Below are positions 12,101 through 23,396 of a stretch of 64,000 nucleotides of DNA, one piece after another. Numbering within the stretch: position 1 is the stretch's first letter; every line of letters starts with the position of its first letter. Position numbers and translations under genes: made by a program. The DNA comes from Brachypodium distachyon (Eukaryota; Streptophyta; Magnoliopsida; Poales; Poaceae), in assembly GCF_000005505.3 (NCBI RefSeq), contig NC_016133.3, positions 21,974,555-22,038,554 on the forward strand, read 5' to 3'. The notes below the pieces were generated by a model. It had not been told where the DNA came from. It ran no database searches and saw only the letters and a list, made by a program, of their open reading frames with translations.

Positions 12101-14846
12101 CATGAGGTATAGTATGTTATCAAATATTCAATGGAATCCCTACGAGTGAATTTGCGATTTAGTTACCTCAAACATTGCATCAACTTTTCCACACTTCGCA
12201 CAAGTTGATATCAGTGTTGTGTAAAGTTTACAATCAGGTTTTAGCCCAGCCTCCTTTAGGAGCATCATAACTTGGAGGGCCCCTGTGAAGGCAAAAACAT
12301 TTCGTCATACTCAATTCTGATCTTCAACTCTGCACATCTGACAAGAAAAGCTAACATTTCAAGCTAGAGCAATTACCATCAAAATCTTGTGAATGAGCAC
12401 AAACGGATAAAAGCATGTTGAAGGTGCTCATTTTCGGATTTGCAATCAATCTGCAGAAGCGAACAGCTTCCATAACAGCCCTTTGCTTCTTACAGGCAAT
12501 CAAAAAGCTGGCATGGTGGATCTAAATAATAGGTGTAAATCAGAAACTTCAGGAAGACAACATAAAAAACCATTACGCCGTTCAAACGGGGATTGATTAA
12601 TCACCTTCTTCATATCAAGCAATCCCTTCTGCTCCATGTTTTCCAACAAATCTACGCAGTCTTTCAACCTGAAAATACCAAATTGTTGTATCAATCCGAA
12701 AACTGACAGATGCAAAGATTGCAAAATTTGCAATCAACATTACATACAGTAACAATATATATAAAAGATAACATAATTTGCGATCAGCATGATATACAAT
12801 GACTTAAAGGACATTTCTGTGAACATATGGTATAATCATTATATGTAAAATATTATTATACCTTCCATCCATTAATGAACTATTGTATCTCCTTATGTAA
12901 TCTGATGTGTCCACTGTGCCGTTTAATCCAAGTGTCTTTGCCGGAATGAAGTTCTCTAGGTTCTCCTTGCTCAGTATTTCGGAAATAGTCCAGCCAATAG
13001 TTTTTGCAGCGTCATGATCTTTCACTGCTTTCTTTTGTTTACTCGCAGGACCTTCCCTTAAGCATGCAACCGGAACTAATTTCCCTGAATATAGAGTATG
13101 TTTCTAAGGAAAGGGAACAAATCAAACAAATCATGCATGGATGATATGAAAAAGTATGTGAACTATTTCAGCAGACTAAGTACCAAGAAGAGTGCATAGA
13201 TTCCAAAGTTAAACCTGGTGTCAAATAAGAGCCCCCTTCATATGGATCTGTAAACTCAATAGCTTTTCTTGATTTGAACAAATTTCCAGTTCTGGCTTGG
13301 GGAACAAAATTAAGAGGGCATTCCACTGTTCTTTTAAAGGATGAAAGAGATGTCAAATCAAGATTTTCCTCTTGGTCACTCTGCTGGCATTGAAGCAAAT
13401 GAGCATTCTCACTGTCTGTTTTGCTATCACTAGGACCTTTGTCAATTTGAGCATGTTCCTTTTGTTCTGAAAGGGATAAAAAATGGCGAGAGAGTCCACC
13501 TTGCCAGCCCATTCTGTTAGAGATATACTTTGTATGTTGTCCTTGTGACAGAGAGTGTGGCATCGCAAGAACGTTCATAATATTTTCAGTGGAACTTGTT
13601 TTTTCTGCTGAAGTTGAGCAACTAGCTTCTTCTTTTCCAGATACATCAAATAATGTCTGTAACGATGTCCCTCGAGTAATCGCAGAAACAGCCCGTGTTG
13701 TCGTATTTACAGTATCTACACACGGAATACCAGCCTGGCACTCCACTTCAGGAGTCATTCCTCCAGAAACAGATAGCTCTGAAAATCCATTTTCATGAGT
13801 TGCACAAGGTGCATAATTACTATCATATACCGACCGTGTTGTTGTCCTAAGTTCCTTATTTACAATGCTTTTGTCCTGTGTACATAAAACCTGCCAAATT
13901 TTGAAGATGACTACAAGTTAGAAAATAATCGCCAAATGCACTAAATCATGCTTCAGTCCTCAAAGTTAAAACCGACCCACCAAGACATACTAACTGAGCT
14001 GATTCCTGAACCTCAGAATCTACCAATAATCCAATATTTATCCAAAACAAGGATCAGCTTTGGCTAATCTGGAGCCATTTCTTGCACTCAAGAAATGCTA
14101 TACATCATTGACATCACCAAGGCTTGCCACACCGTGAAACCAGAATTTCATAACTACATTTGTTGAATTGAACTTGGCTGGCCCAAAGCAGGCAGCTTTA
14201 CTATTTGGTGTGTTCATGAAAAACTGGATTTGGTACATAAGTGACCATAGTTAGCTGTTTGGGTGTAATTGATTTGCAATTCAAATGCTCAGAGCACTAG
14301 AGATGTGTAAGTGTACATGTAAGACTTGTGCGAAAATATGATCATATGTGCGCATTGTACAAAAGAGGAACTTGTATTACAAAAGATTTGCAAAATGTGA
14401 TCTTGGGATCTCACTGCAATTCTCACCTAACAGGTACTGTACCAAAGAGGGACCTTAGTCTATTTCTAACCGATTTAAGAAGTGGAACTTTGCAAAGAGC
14501 GGAAAAAAGAAGGAATCCAAAAGAAGCTCACCTCCGGAGATTCCCCATCCCTCGCGCCGCGCCACCTGAGCCACAACAGCTGCAAGGCAGCGAGGAGAGC
14601 GGCCGCGGCGGCAACCGGGCCGCCCAGAACGTCCACTGATACGTCCGTCGAGCCGCTGACGGAGCACCCCAGCGGGCGGTTGGCACGGTATCCCAGCTCT
14701 AACCTCCGGTGAGGCGGAGGCCGCAGCAGGAGCCCTCCTCCGCTGCCGCGGCCGCGCTGGCGAGCAGAAGGGTGGAGAGAGAGAAAGCGAGGGGAGGAGG
14801 TGAGGAGGGTGAGAGCTTGAGGCGTAGAGGAGGCGGAGGCCTCCAT
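6144..14846 (-). CDS. MRL1: MRL1-like pentatricopeptide repeat protein (plastid rbcL mRNA maturation)
   Basis: Known MRL1 is a plastid PPR protein that protects the 5' end of the rbcL transcript. Nineteen exons were traced on the minus strand: 14846-14532, 13890-13215, 13084-12862, 12668-12605, 12521-12377, 12284-12167, 12046-11918, 11772-11581, 11484-11320, 11225-11085, 10899-10800, 10311-10203, 10120-10029, 9858-9768, 8921-8690, 8607-8515, 7143-7095, 6663-6570, 6372-6144. All introns are GT-AG and all phases fit. The product is about 1084 aa: an Arg/Ser-rich transit-like N-terminus with a hydrophobic stretch (res 1-105), a low-complexity region, about 11 PPR motifs in exons 4-14 (e.g. KLYTTLISTCAKCGKVDAMF, FNALISACGESGAV), then the conserved MRL1 C-terminus (SQVLGCLRFPHD, GFGEYDVRAFS, MRINGLTLRRWF). 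One anomaly: an A6 run at 12239-12244 in exon 6 is two bases longer than the frame allows, so either this allele is truncated after about 490 residues or the assembly is wrong there. Confidence 0.92.
7560..8160 (-). mobile_element. Decayed LINE 3' fragment in MRL1 intron 16
   Basis: One minus-strand frame shows a zf-RVT-like CPLCHLEADTILHLLGCVF stretch (about 7880-7950) followed by a WRLW-type segment as at the C-terminus of plant LINE ORF2. Stops and frame changes interrupt it. It lies wholly inside the intron 7144-8514 and in the same orientation as the host gene. Confidence 0.65.
9114..9348. repeat. About 235-bp direct repeat, copy 1 (MRL1 intron 14)
   Basis: It starts CAAGACATACTAACTGAGCT and ends GGTGTGTTCAT. 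It is roughly 93-95% identical by eye to 13981-14217 in intron 1 of the same gene, in the same orientation. No coding potential or terminal inverted repeats were recognised. Confidence 0.9.
13981..14217. repeat. About 235-bp direct repeat, copy 2 (MRL1 intron 1)
   Basis: Partner of 9114-9348. It lies between exon 1 and exon 2 of MRL1 with the same end points, so it is a discrete duplicated unit and not extended gene duplication. Confidence 0.9.
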
Positions 14847-15640
14847 TGGGGGGAGGAGAGGAGGGGAATGGCGGGGTTTAGGATGGAGACGATGAGGAGT
14901 TTTATCCGGAGTTTGCGTCTGAGACGGCCCGCGTCTGTGGACAGTGGTGGAGGAGGTTGCTTCGCGCGCCAGATTTGGTCATACCGTTTGGCTTAATGCC
15001 AAGGGACCCCTAATGATATACGGTTAACGCTGACAATTTTGTCCGCGCCCCTACCAAAACCCATAATTCGGGGAATATGACATCTTGGAACATCGAGAGC
15101 ATGCAGCGGTTTTGGCTTTCCAAGAGAGGAGCTAAGAGCATCTCTCTAGCGGATTTCATACATCACCCGACACCCTGGCCTTTAAAATAATCGCCATTCT
15201 AAGGTTTTGGCAGCAAAAAATGTTCCGAACAGATTTCTTTAAATCGACCGGCACATTAAAAAAATTAAGGGACCCGAAAACTCAAGCCGTAGAAACAACA
15301 AACACTTGGCGGAAGGGGCATTTCAGCTCTAGTCTTCCCAGTTCTGCATCGTCACCGTTGCTGGTCTCCTCGCACTCATGTCATCTGGTCTCGCAGCGCC
15401 GCCCAAACACCGCCATAGAGCTCCCCGAGGTCCCGGTCTTAGAATCCCCATTGCGCGGTCGCAATTGCAGCCGCTTGTAGCTCCCGCCCCTCGCGTCGCT
15501 CCTGCCGCCGGCCTTGCCATTGCCCCACCCAATCCACCTATTGTGGGGGCCAAATGCAAGCGGTAGGAAAACCACATCATCCGAGGAGCCATTCTGTTAG
15601 ACGAGAACCCGTCGTACATTGATTTGTTGGATGAGAACGC
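14847..15640. other. MRL1 promoter/5' UTR region and spacer
   Basis: A purine-rich plus strand (14760-14900, pyrimidine-rich on the coding strand) directly upstream of the MRL1 start is consistent with a grass 5' UTR. The GC-rich block at about 15340-15640 has open frames on both strands with no recognisable domain and leads into the SANT-like pseudogene. Confidence 0.45.
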
Positions 15641-16799
15641 AGTGAACATTGATTCCGCTCCACTAGGGGCATTTGATGCCGGCATGGGAAGGGGTGATGA
15701 GGAGAGTGGGTAGGGAAATGATGTTGAGGAGATTGAGGCGATGGATCCCAACCGAGAGAACGCAGGAGATCATTGAATTATACAGATATTGAGGACATCA
15801 CTTTGGTGAAGGCATCGAGAGTATGTCACTCGATGCGGTGACCGACAAAGATCAAACCGAGAACTAGTATTGGCAACGAATAGAGAACAACTTTCATCGT
15901 CTCATGTCAGTTCCATTGACGCGCTCCTTGTGATCACTCCAAAGCCGGTTCGATGTGATCAAGAGTTGTTGTAGCCTTTGGAGTGGGTACTCGGAGTAAG
16001 TGGGATTGGTGACTATGTGAGTGAAATTGGCTTAATTTGTTTTGTGTTGTTCTTCGGTTTGCAAATGTTGATCGTCACAATTGTAATCTTTGCATCGTAG
16101 GATTGTATTGCAATGGAGAGGTACAAATAAATGCTGGCGCCGAACAACAAACCTTGTGTGCTGCAACATTGTTGGAAAATGGAAACTAGATGATGCCCCG
16201 CACGTTGTTACGGAATTTTTAGTTAACATACATCAGTGAAATTTATTAGCAACAAAAGTTATCCAAAATTGAAAACATCTAATGAAATTGTATGATATAA
16301 TCTTCACTTGGTGGGGATAGCTTGAATTTCCCACTAAATTGGTTTGAACAAATTAATGAAGTGATGATGCAGCATGCTTTTGCATGTTGAGCGAAATCAA
16401 GTAGTTGGGTTCTCCTACTTAGATATAGAAGATAACTTGAGTATAGTGAGAACGGGAGGTTGAGGGATCAAGAAATACCCTCGAAGAATGGGGTATTCGT
16501 TGAGTTGGATGATGATGATTATAATAGTGATAGTGATGCATCGAAGGGAGGAAGAAACAAGCAGAAGCCGGATGGAAGGAAGAAGGAGAAGGAGAAGTTC
16601 AAGAGGCAAGCCAAGGCCACAAGCTTGACGAATTGGTGAAGAGAGTGTTGGGAGAGGGAAGAGCTGAGATCTTGCTACGAAGACGACAAGCTCTTGCTGA
16701 AGCAACTTCCGCCGGTGGTCGTGCTGGTGGCTCGGTTGTTGGCGCTGATGGTGCCTTGACTGTTCCTGGTGAGCTTGTCGATGACAGGGCTGCTACATG
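15640..16799 (+). pseudogene. SANT/NAM-associated trihelix-like pseudogene
   Basis: Pieces of one family occur in order on the plus strand. They are a SANT-like start (YTDIEDITLVKA, then YWQRIENNFHRLM, about 15775-15915), SRFDVIKSCCSLWSGYSE (about 15940-15980), MERYK followed by LAPNNKPCVLQHCWKM (about 16110-16180), an acidic stretch followed by GRKKEKEKFKRQAK (about 16500-16615), and a C-terminal helix LDELVKRVLGEGRAEILLRR ending at TGA 16797-16799. Stops and frameshifts separate the pieces. The family (proteins with a C-terminal no-apical-meristem-associated domain, related to PIF/Harbinger accessory ORFs) is greatly expanded in grasses. Confidence 0.7.
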
Positions 16800-17814
16800 A
16801 CGGGTCATTTGTGGTGTTCATTGCACATATTTTGAGAACAAATGAACTCTGTTTTTTAATTCGATTTGCAAATGTCAAAATTGACAATTTCGCGCGGCCT
16901 TGGACGGAACATGTTCCGTAATCTTGACTCACGGGCTGAGTTTATGAGATCTGTTCAGCCCGAGGCAAATCTGTACCATAACACTGTCTTGAGGTATGCA
17001 TTATATGCGTTTAATTGTTATTTTTCATGAATCCGTACAATTCTCTAACAGCTCCTTTGGTTAGAGGAAAGTAGTGAAAGGGAATGTAAGTTGAGGAGAC
17101 ATATGATGTTAAATCATTTGTTTGATTAGAGGGAATGGAAGTTTAGGAGAGATTGAACATGGGAGTTGAGATACAGATTCCCACCATTGTAATAACAGAG
17201 AAAAGGGTGGGAATTGTTTTGTAGGGATGATATCAATAGTCATCACGGAAGGGATTGTTGCTCTCTTTCCTATTCTTTGATTTGTTGTTATTTATTTTTC
17301 ACATCAGAAAATAGGGATAATCACATACTCCAGTAATAAGTAATTTTTGCCAAAGCATTGATAAAAAAACCTAATACTCAGTATGTCCAGTATTATTTGA
17401 CCGCGTATTTTTTTTACGGACTGGAGTTTCTTGTTCGCAGTTTAATCGTGGCTATACGCCGCCCGCGGCAACCGCGTCCTTTTATTTACGGGTTTGCCGG
17501 ATTGCACTTACCTCACCGCGTCGGTCCTTTTATTTACTTCCAGAGGCCGGCAGTTTTACTCCACGAGATCTTCGTCGAGGTTTGAGGATCATCTTTTTCG
17601 CGAAAACAGTGAAAATCATTAATTTCTGGGTCTAACGTCGCAGCTTTTTTTTCCGGAGGGATCAAACTTGCCGCAGTTTCGACGAATCGTTCTGCAGGTC
17701 CGATCCTCTTCCCTCTTCGTGTTTTTCCGCTGCAACTTCCCCGAAGAATTTCCAGTCGTAACAAATATTGCCGCGACCTCCTAAATTCCATTTGCACGCT
17801 GCGTGCTCGACGGA
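16800..17814. other. Spacer upstream of the F-box gene
   Basis: No gene is seen. At 17045-17180 there is a short internally repeated segment (CCTTTGGTTAGAGG, then TTGTTTGATTAGAGGGAATGG) that resembles a transposon end, but no paired inverted end was found. The promoter and 5' UTR of the F-box gene should lie in 17350-17814. Confidence 0.4.
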
Positions 17815-19818
17815 ATGTCCCGGAAGAAAGCCAAGGTGGAAACCGTCGAGGGGGAGACGTCCGGCGGCGGCGGCGGCCACCTCAGCGCCCTCCCGGACGA
17901 GCTGCTGCACAAAGTCATGTCGTTCCTGAGGGCGTGGGAGGTAGCCCGCACCTGCGTGCTCTCGCGCCGATGGCGCCACCTCTGGGCCTCTGCGCCCTGC
18001 GTCGACCTCCGCGTCTGTTGCAAAGCCCGCCACCGTCCGTTCCCCACGCAGCTGGCCAAGTTTGCCTACCGCTTCTTGCTCGAGCGGGAGGTGTCGGCGC
18101 CGTTGGGCACACTCCGGCTGCTGTCCAGCCCCACGTGTGATGATGACAACGGTTGCTCGCCGTATGGCCCGTATGGCCCCATGCCCAAGCCTTACGACGA
18201 CGACGGGGAGGATTACTGTTCCACCAACGTGGATATGTGGATCCGTGCTGCCATAAACCGCAGGGCTCAGGTTATACAGCTTGGTCATCATCCAAGGGAC
18301 GATGCCTTCTCTGACCTCAAGTCCGTGCCCCTCATCTCCTGCCACCTGAAACAGTTGAGCCTATCGGGTACAGCGTTGGACGGCAAGAAATTAAAGCAGA
18401 TCTCTTCCCAGTGCCCTTCTTTGGAAGTCCTGGAGCTCAAGGAGTGCTTCCTAGATGGCCCCCAGATGGCCAGATATCATCTACCTCTCTTATGAATTTG
18501 ACCATGGTAGAGTGCAGGATCATGGCGGATCTCTCCATCGCTGCTCCAAACCTCGTGTCACTCCGCTGCGTCATACCATACCACCGTGCTCCCTCGTTCG
18601 AAAACCTCGGGTCGTTGACCACGGGCACTATCATTCTTGACGACTCATTCTTGCATGATAAGTTTGAATACGAGTACAAAAATCCTGATGAGGATGTATT
18701 TGAGTGTGACAGTGATGATTCCAGTGACTCAAATGATGATGACTATGATAGTGATGCTGATAGCTATCAGAGTACCTGGGACAGATTCAGTGGTGCTAAC
18801 AGAGTTTTAGGTGGCCAAAATGTTCTCTGCGGCCTTTCAAATGCTACAAGTTTGGAGCTGATAGCTGATGCCGGAGAGGTATAGCTAAGAATTTGTTGCT
18901 AATATCTCTCTTTCACTATGTGCTATTTTTCAGCCTATATCGCTTCACCAGTTATTTCATTGCAGAAAGAGTCTAGACTTTACCAAACCCTTTTTTTCCT
19001 TCTTTACTGATATGGTACCAGTTATATATTTCACATTATGTAGATTTTTGTACTCCAGTATCAACAGGCAAAACTGGTTATTAAAATCACAAGTAACAAG
19101 TGACTTGATGAGTTAAGGGACATGTTCTTGCTGGGAGTTGTTTCATTATCTTCTTGTTTTTTGCAATGCTGTATATTTATCCCTATAGCCTCTATATATG
19201 ATTGTAACAGTTTATATATGACCATTGAATTGAGCTATGCATATCCATGCTCCGGTCTAAGGAAAACATCCTGTTACACAATTCTAACCGGAAGCAAACA
19301 TTCATTTTCAGAAAAAGGTTCTAATTCCTTGTAGACTCCATTATGTTATTCCTCTATTCTATGAACTAAACAAATTCACTTCTTTGTGTGATGTTAAGTC
19401 GATTCTGAATAGGGAACTGGAAATGTGCCCAGTTTTTACCAACCTGAAGGCGTTATCCCTTGGTGAATGGTGTATGGCTGCTGACTTAGATCCATTCGTT
19501 TCATTCCTACAACATGCTCCAAATCTGGAGAAGCTTTTTCTTCGACTTAAGATGGTACGTGCTTTTATATTGTGCTGTAATTAAATAATCTGCACATATT
19601 TGATGACATTTATTTTGCTCTACAAAAAGGATCATGAGGAAATAGAAGACAACATCATACCAGAGGGTATATCATTTGCATGCAAAAACCTTACAATGGT
19701 CAAGATACTATGTCCTAAGGATGACGAAAGAGTTGGTACGTTATCACAGATGTTTATGGCTAATGATACCCATCGAGAAGATATATATTCGTCACCGTCA
19801 GACTCGCCTAACTTCTGA
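17815..19818 (+). pseudogene. F-box/LRR (F-box-RNI-like) protein gene with an 8-bp frameshift
   Basis: F-box proteins of this class are substrate adaptors of SCF ubiquitin ligases. The ATG at 17815 opens a frame with an F-box (LSALPDELLHKVMSFL, then WEVARTCVLSRRWRHLW, res about 22-60), followed by LRR-type segments (LKQLSLSGTALDG, LEVLELKECFLDG). Exons are 17815-18878, 19399-19554 and 19630-19818, with GT-AG junctions in phase 0. Exon 1 is 1064 nt, 8 nt more than a multiple of three, because CAGATGGC at 18463-18470 tandemly duplicates the start of CAGATATC. Read literally the protein stops at 18493-18495 after 226 aa. Without those 8 bases the chain would code for 466 aa with an acidic Asp/Ser-rich insert (about 18700-18770). 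It could be a recent pseudogene, a truncated-protein allele or an assembly error. Confidence 0.8.
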
Positions 19819-20653
19819 GTCACATATTATTTCCCTATCTCAGAAACTTAGTTGCATTTTTAAGATGGGCCTTACATTAATACTCAAATTCCAAATATAC
19901 TTATGTACCACTAAAAAAATCCCTGTTTCAAATATACCACTCAAATTTTACACCGGTTCCAAGTATGCCATTACTGTTAATTTACCGTTGGTTGACCAAT
20001 AAGCGTTTTTTAAAAGACCAGTTTGCCCTCTGTGTGTTGATTTCTATAGATGCCACTCTGTAGTACATGTGTCTGTACTGTAGGCATTTCTTCCATAAAT
20101 ACAATATTGTAAATCTCACACAGAAGTGCATGATATTGCAGCATAGTTCAACAGTAAAAACAAGGGAAAATTTCAGTGACATATTTCCTTATTGAGCATA
20201 GCACCACAATTGACAAAATTAGATTTCAACAACACATCCCTGAATTTCAGCATGTGTTCAAATTAGAATTTCATAGGCCTAATATACAAATCTAGTGTGG
20301 GTTCAACAAATATACTCCATGCTGAAATTTGTTGTCACAATTATTGATATGCTCACTAGTTCAACAAATCTTGTCTGACATACGAAAAAATTGTCTGTTA
20401 CATAGTTTTTCATTTACTGTAAGATACAAATCTCAATTGCGATCATTGCTTTGTATTCAACATAGATTTGAGGGACAAACTACTATCTCCGTTGCAAAAT
20501 ACTTATCATCTTTGACTGACCACGTTTTCTAATTATTGTGACCTTTTATTTTGTACTAATACATTTGTAAAATCTATAGAAATGTAGTGTTACAAGAATT
20601 TCCGCTATGGCAAAACTATTAATACCACTAAAAACACCCAGACTAAACAATTA

Positions 20654-20785
20654 CTTCCTCTCTCCCAAAATAAGTGTAGCAATGTTTTTTCAAATAAGTG
20701 AATCTACACAATGAACATGTCTAGATACATATGTATCTAGAAAAAAATAGACCAAATTGCGACACTTATTTTGGGACGGAGGTAG
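20654..20785. mobile_element. Stowaway MITE, about 132 bp
   Basis: Inverted ends pair CTTCCTCTCTCCCAAAATAAG with CTTATTTTGGGACGGAGGTAG. TA flanks both sides. It lies 3' of the F-box gene. Confidence 0.85.
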
Positions 20786-21095
20786 TAGATTTTTATCAAT
20801 ATAATGTAATATATTTAAGTCTGACTGGTCAAGGTAAAAAATGCCTGAATCTTCTATATCTAAATAGTTATAACCCACTATCTTTTTTTCTAGCATCTCC
20901 TTCGGCCACATCATTGAGTAATAAAACCTATATTTTATTTTATTTTATCATCTCTTTACCTTAAGTAACAACACCAAGTACGTAATAAATGCCGCAGCAA
21001 CGCGTGGGACGTTGTCTAGGTTCAAAATGGGGAATTTCAATCATAACTCAGTGCTGACATTCTTAATTATTACAGGAATTATAATCGTTCTCGTG

Positions 21096-21151
21096 TACCT
21101 TGAAAGTTGGAGCGGCGGAAGGCTACCTTGAAAGTTGGAACGGCGGAAGGC
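21096..21151. repeat. 28-bp tandem duplication
   Basis: Copies start at 21096 and 21124 and differ by one base (GGAGCGGCGG versus GGAACGGCGG). Confidence 0.9.
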
Positions 21152-21317
21152 TATTATGTCAAAATGTTGCCTATGTAGATGATTCTCAGTTTTTCAGATG
21201 ATGTCTGCAGAACTGACCTGGGCTTCTGTCTTCTGATGCTTCTTTTGAGTAGCTCTGTGATTATGAGTGGCTATCGGACTCGAGAGTCTCTTTGTATATC
21301 AAGTTTGGTTTCGTCCT

Positions 21318-21452
21318 AAGTAATATGAAATGATGTTACACTTTGGTATAACAAGATATCCATTTATAACTAGTTACTACTTATCAAGTACTATGAAATG
21401 ATGTTACACTTTGGTGTAACAGAATATCCATTTACAAGTAGTTACGGAGTAC
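21318..21452. repeat. About 68-bp tandem duplication
   Basis: Copies start at 21318 and 21386 and share TATGAAATGATGTTACACTT and ATATCCATTTA with a few substitutions. Confidence 0.85.
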
Positions 21453-21553
21453 TTTCATTCCAAGCATCAGATATGGAAAAATTGAAGGTTGGATGGGAAC
21501 TACGTGTTTTCTTATTCCGTTAATTTCCAGGTCCTGCAGGAAGAGATTGGAGC

Positions 21554-21558
21554 GCTAT
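21554..21558. repeat. Target site duplication, left (GCTAT)
   Basis: Perfect match to 24742-24746 immediately after the right LTR. Confidence 0.92.
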
Positions 21559-21855
21559 TGTCAGCAATCCTTCTACCGAAGCTGTACTAGGGGGCTCGAA
21601 AATGGGCTGTGATCCTGCGCTTGGGCCTGCTCATATCACAAGAGGCAACCACTGTGGGTATAAATACAAGGGACACAACTACCAAGAGGAGGGTTGGCTT
21701 GGATCGGACTGGACGGCGGCTTCGGCCGAGACCTGGCTAGGGCGTGTGTTTCTTCTTCTTCTTCCTCGTGTTCCTCTTCCTTCTCAGTGAAACTTCTGTA
21801 ATTCCTATATTCCAGTGAGTCTTGAATTGTAATCTGAACCTGATTGAGGCTCACA
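21559..21855 (+). repeat. Left (5') LTR
   Basis: Begins TGTCAGCAATCC and ends CTCACA. It contains a TATA box at 21659-21666 (TATAAATA) and a pyrimidine-rich CTTCTTCTTCTTCC block downstream. The tRNA primer site starts 3 nt after its end. Confidence 0.92.
21659..21666 (+). promoter_or_regulatory. TATA box in the left LTR
   Basis: TATAAATA lies about 100 bp into the LTR and is conserved in the right LTR at 24530-24537. It is the likely core promoter of the element's transcript. Confidence 0.7.
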
Positions 21856-21857
21856 TC

Positions 21858-21870
21858 TGATATCAGAGCC
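21858..21870 (+). other. Primer-binding site
   Basis: TGATATCAGAGCC lies directly after the left LTR and differs by one base from the sequence complementary to the initiator tRNA-Met 3' end. Confidence 0.85.
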
Positions 21871-21960
21871 ATAGATCCTTCCATCTCCAAAATTTTCCCA
21901 CCTAATTTTCTCCACCCACCACCTGTTTGACAAAATGCCAACCCACAAACTCTCCTGCCG

Positions 21961-22938
21961 TGAAGGTCTTCTACATGTCAGGATGAGCAAGTGATTCATC
22001 CAGTGACCTTCGAGGACCTTTGCCGGTTGTTTCGTCAATCTGGTGCTGGAGAAACGCTCGGATTGTTCGAGCGCATGGTTGACGGGATGTATGGCGTGGA
22101 GGCCTACGTCCGGTTCAGTTCTCGGTGGGCGGCTGCCCGAGCTCGTGATGCTTTGGACGGCCATGCTCTCTATGATTGGTGTTGCGTCCTCACCGTCGAC
22201 CTCGTTCCTCCGATCTACACCACCATCACGACGCCAGACGACGACGGGTTGGCCCGAGCGTATTTCTACGACGACACACCGTACGATGAGTGGGCTGCCG
22301 CTCTGGCAGTGGCCGAGCGCCAGTACATGGCGCCCGCCTCCAGCAACGTGCTCGCGATCGACCCCAAGCTCGCCTGCACCTTCGAGTTAGCTTCCTTCCA
22401 CCCGAGCTCTCCCTCGCTTCCACACGCCCCTGCAGCAGTGCCCCTAGACTCGGCACCGGTTCTTGTATGTACTGCATCCACCACGGCACCGACGGCTAGC
22501 CCTCAGGCTGCATCCACGAGGACAACCATGGGCGAGCTCGCCTTTGCCAGTTCGCCGCCCACCATGTGTTCGACAGTTTGCCTCACTATGACTGAAGACC
22601 ACCCTACAACTACGGCTACTCCATGCGAGGGCATCGACATCGTCGGTGAATTGAGCGTCGAAGCGGACACCAATCAGGTCGTGGCAGCACTACTGACTGT
22701 TCCAGTACTGGTGAAGGCTTTGCCGACACCCATGATGCCACCATTCTTTGTCCATGAGTCTGAACCGCCGACGCCCACCAGGTGCTCGACGGAAAGCTTC
22801 AACGTCGATACACATGTGGTGACGCCAGCTTCTGCATTGGGCACGTGTTCCTCGACCATCATGGCTCGTGCCTATTCCCACTTCAGTCTTATGCTGCCCA
22901 TTGCTGCAGTTTTGGGGTGTGCTGTTCGTCCTCAGTGA
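21961..22938 (+). CDS. RRM-like ORF of the LTR element (PTB type)
   Basis: The open frame runs from a stop at 21961 to TGA 22936-22938 with no early ATG in the same frame. A short ATG frame (21934-21993, MPTHKLSCREGLLHVRMSK) overlaps it and appears to supply the beta-1 strand after a one-base frame change. Residues around VTFEDLCRLFRQSG, GVEAYVRFSSRWAAARARDA and LDGHALYDWCCVLTVDLVPP follow the order and spacing of RRM2-type domains in polypyrimidine-tract-binding proteins, where an LxGxxIYxxCCxLxIxF-like end is characteristic. The rest (from about 22400) is Pro/Thr/Ala-rich with no known domain. The role is unknown; binding of element RNA is an inference. Confidence 0.6.
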
Positions 22939-23396
22939 TAGCACCATGGTCACCAAGACACACAACATATGCAATCTGGTTGTGGACAAGAACTCTATGC
23001 AAATGATCTTATGGCAGTGGCATCCACCTGATTGAGCGAAGCTTGGTGGCTTGATCCCAGGTTTGCTTAGTGGCAATATGTCTCAATTGCAGAACAGTTT
23101 GTTTCCCAAGGAGTATACTTGTTGTCTTCATTTTGGCAAGTTACTGGAACTCAGGGTGGCACTATTTAATCTGAAGCCATGGTCTCCACCATTTGGAGTA
23201 CATTTTAGTGGATTGCTTCTTGCAGTTCAGATGATGGATAACTTAGAAGTGGAGTTCGTGGACCTTAAACCTTGGCCCTTCTGGCAGCTATTTCTAGCTT
23301 TGTTGACATCAATGTTGTACTTCATTGATCCTATTGTTGGTTTGCATGGCCATTGTTTAACTGATAACACCATTCTTCTTACACGAGCTGCAGCAC

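Larger units (their letters stand above)
19819..21553. other. F-box 3' flank with MITE and short tandem duplications
   Basis: AT-rich sequence without a recognisable gene. Besides the MITE there are two tandem duplications: a 28-bp unit twice at 21096-21151 (TACCTTGAAAGTTGG...) and a unit of about 68 bp twice at 21318-21452 (GAAATGATGTTACACTTTGG...). Confidence 0.6.

Noticed and set aside
17045..17340. Possible hAT/Harbinger MITE starting GCTCCTTTGGTTAGAGG
   Set aside because: No matching inverted right end or target duplication was found.
17803..17814. Upstream start extending the F-box protein by four residues
   Set aside because: The codon at 17803 is GTG; the first ATG in frame is at 17815.
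21991..21993. GTG as start codon of the RRM-like ORF
   Set aside because: GTG is not a usual plant start; the frame is open further upstream and similarity suggests the N-terminal strand is in a different frame.
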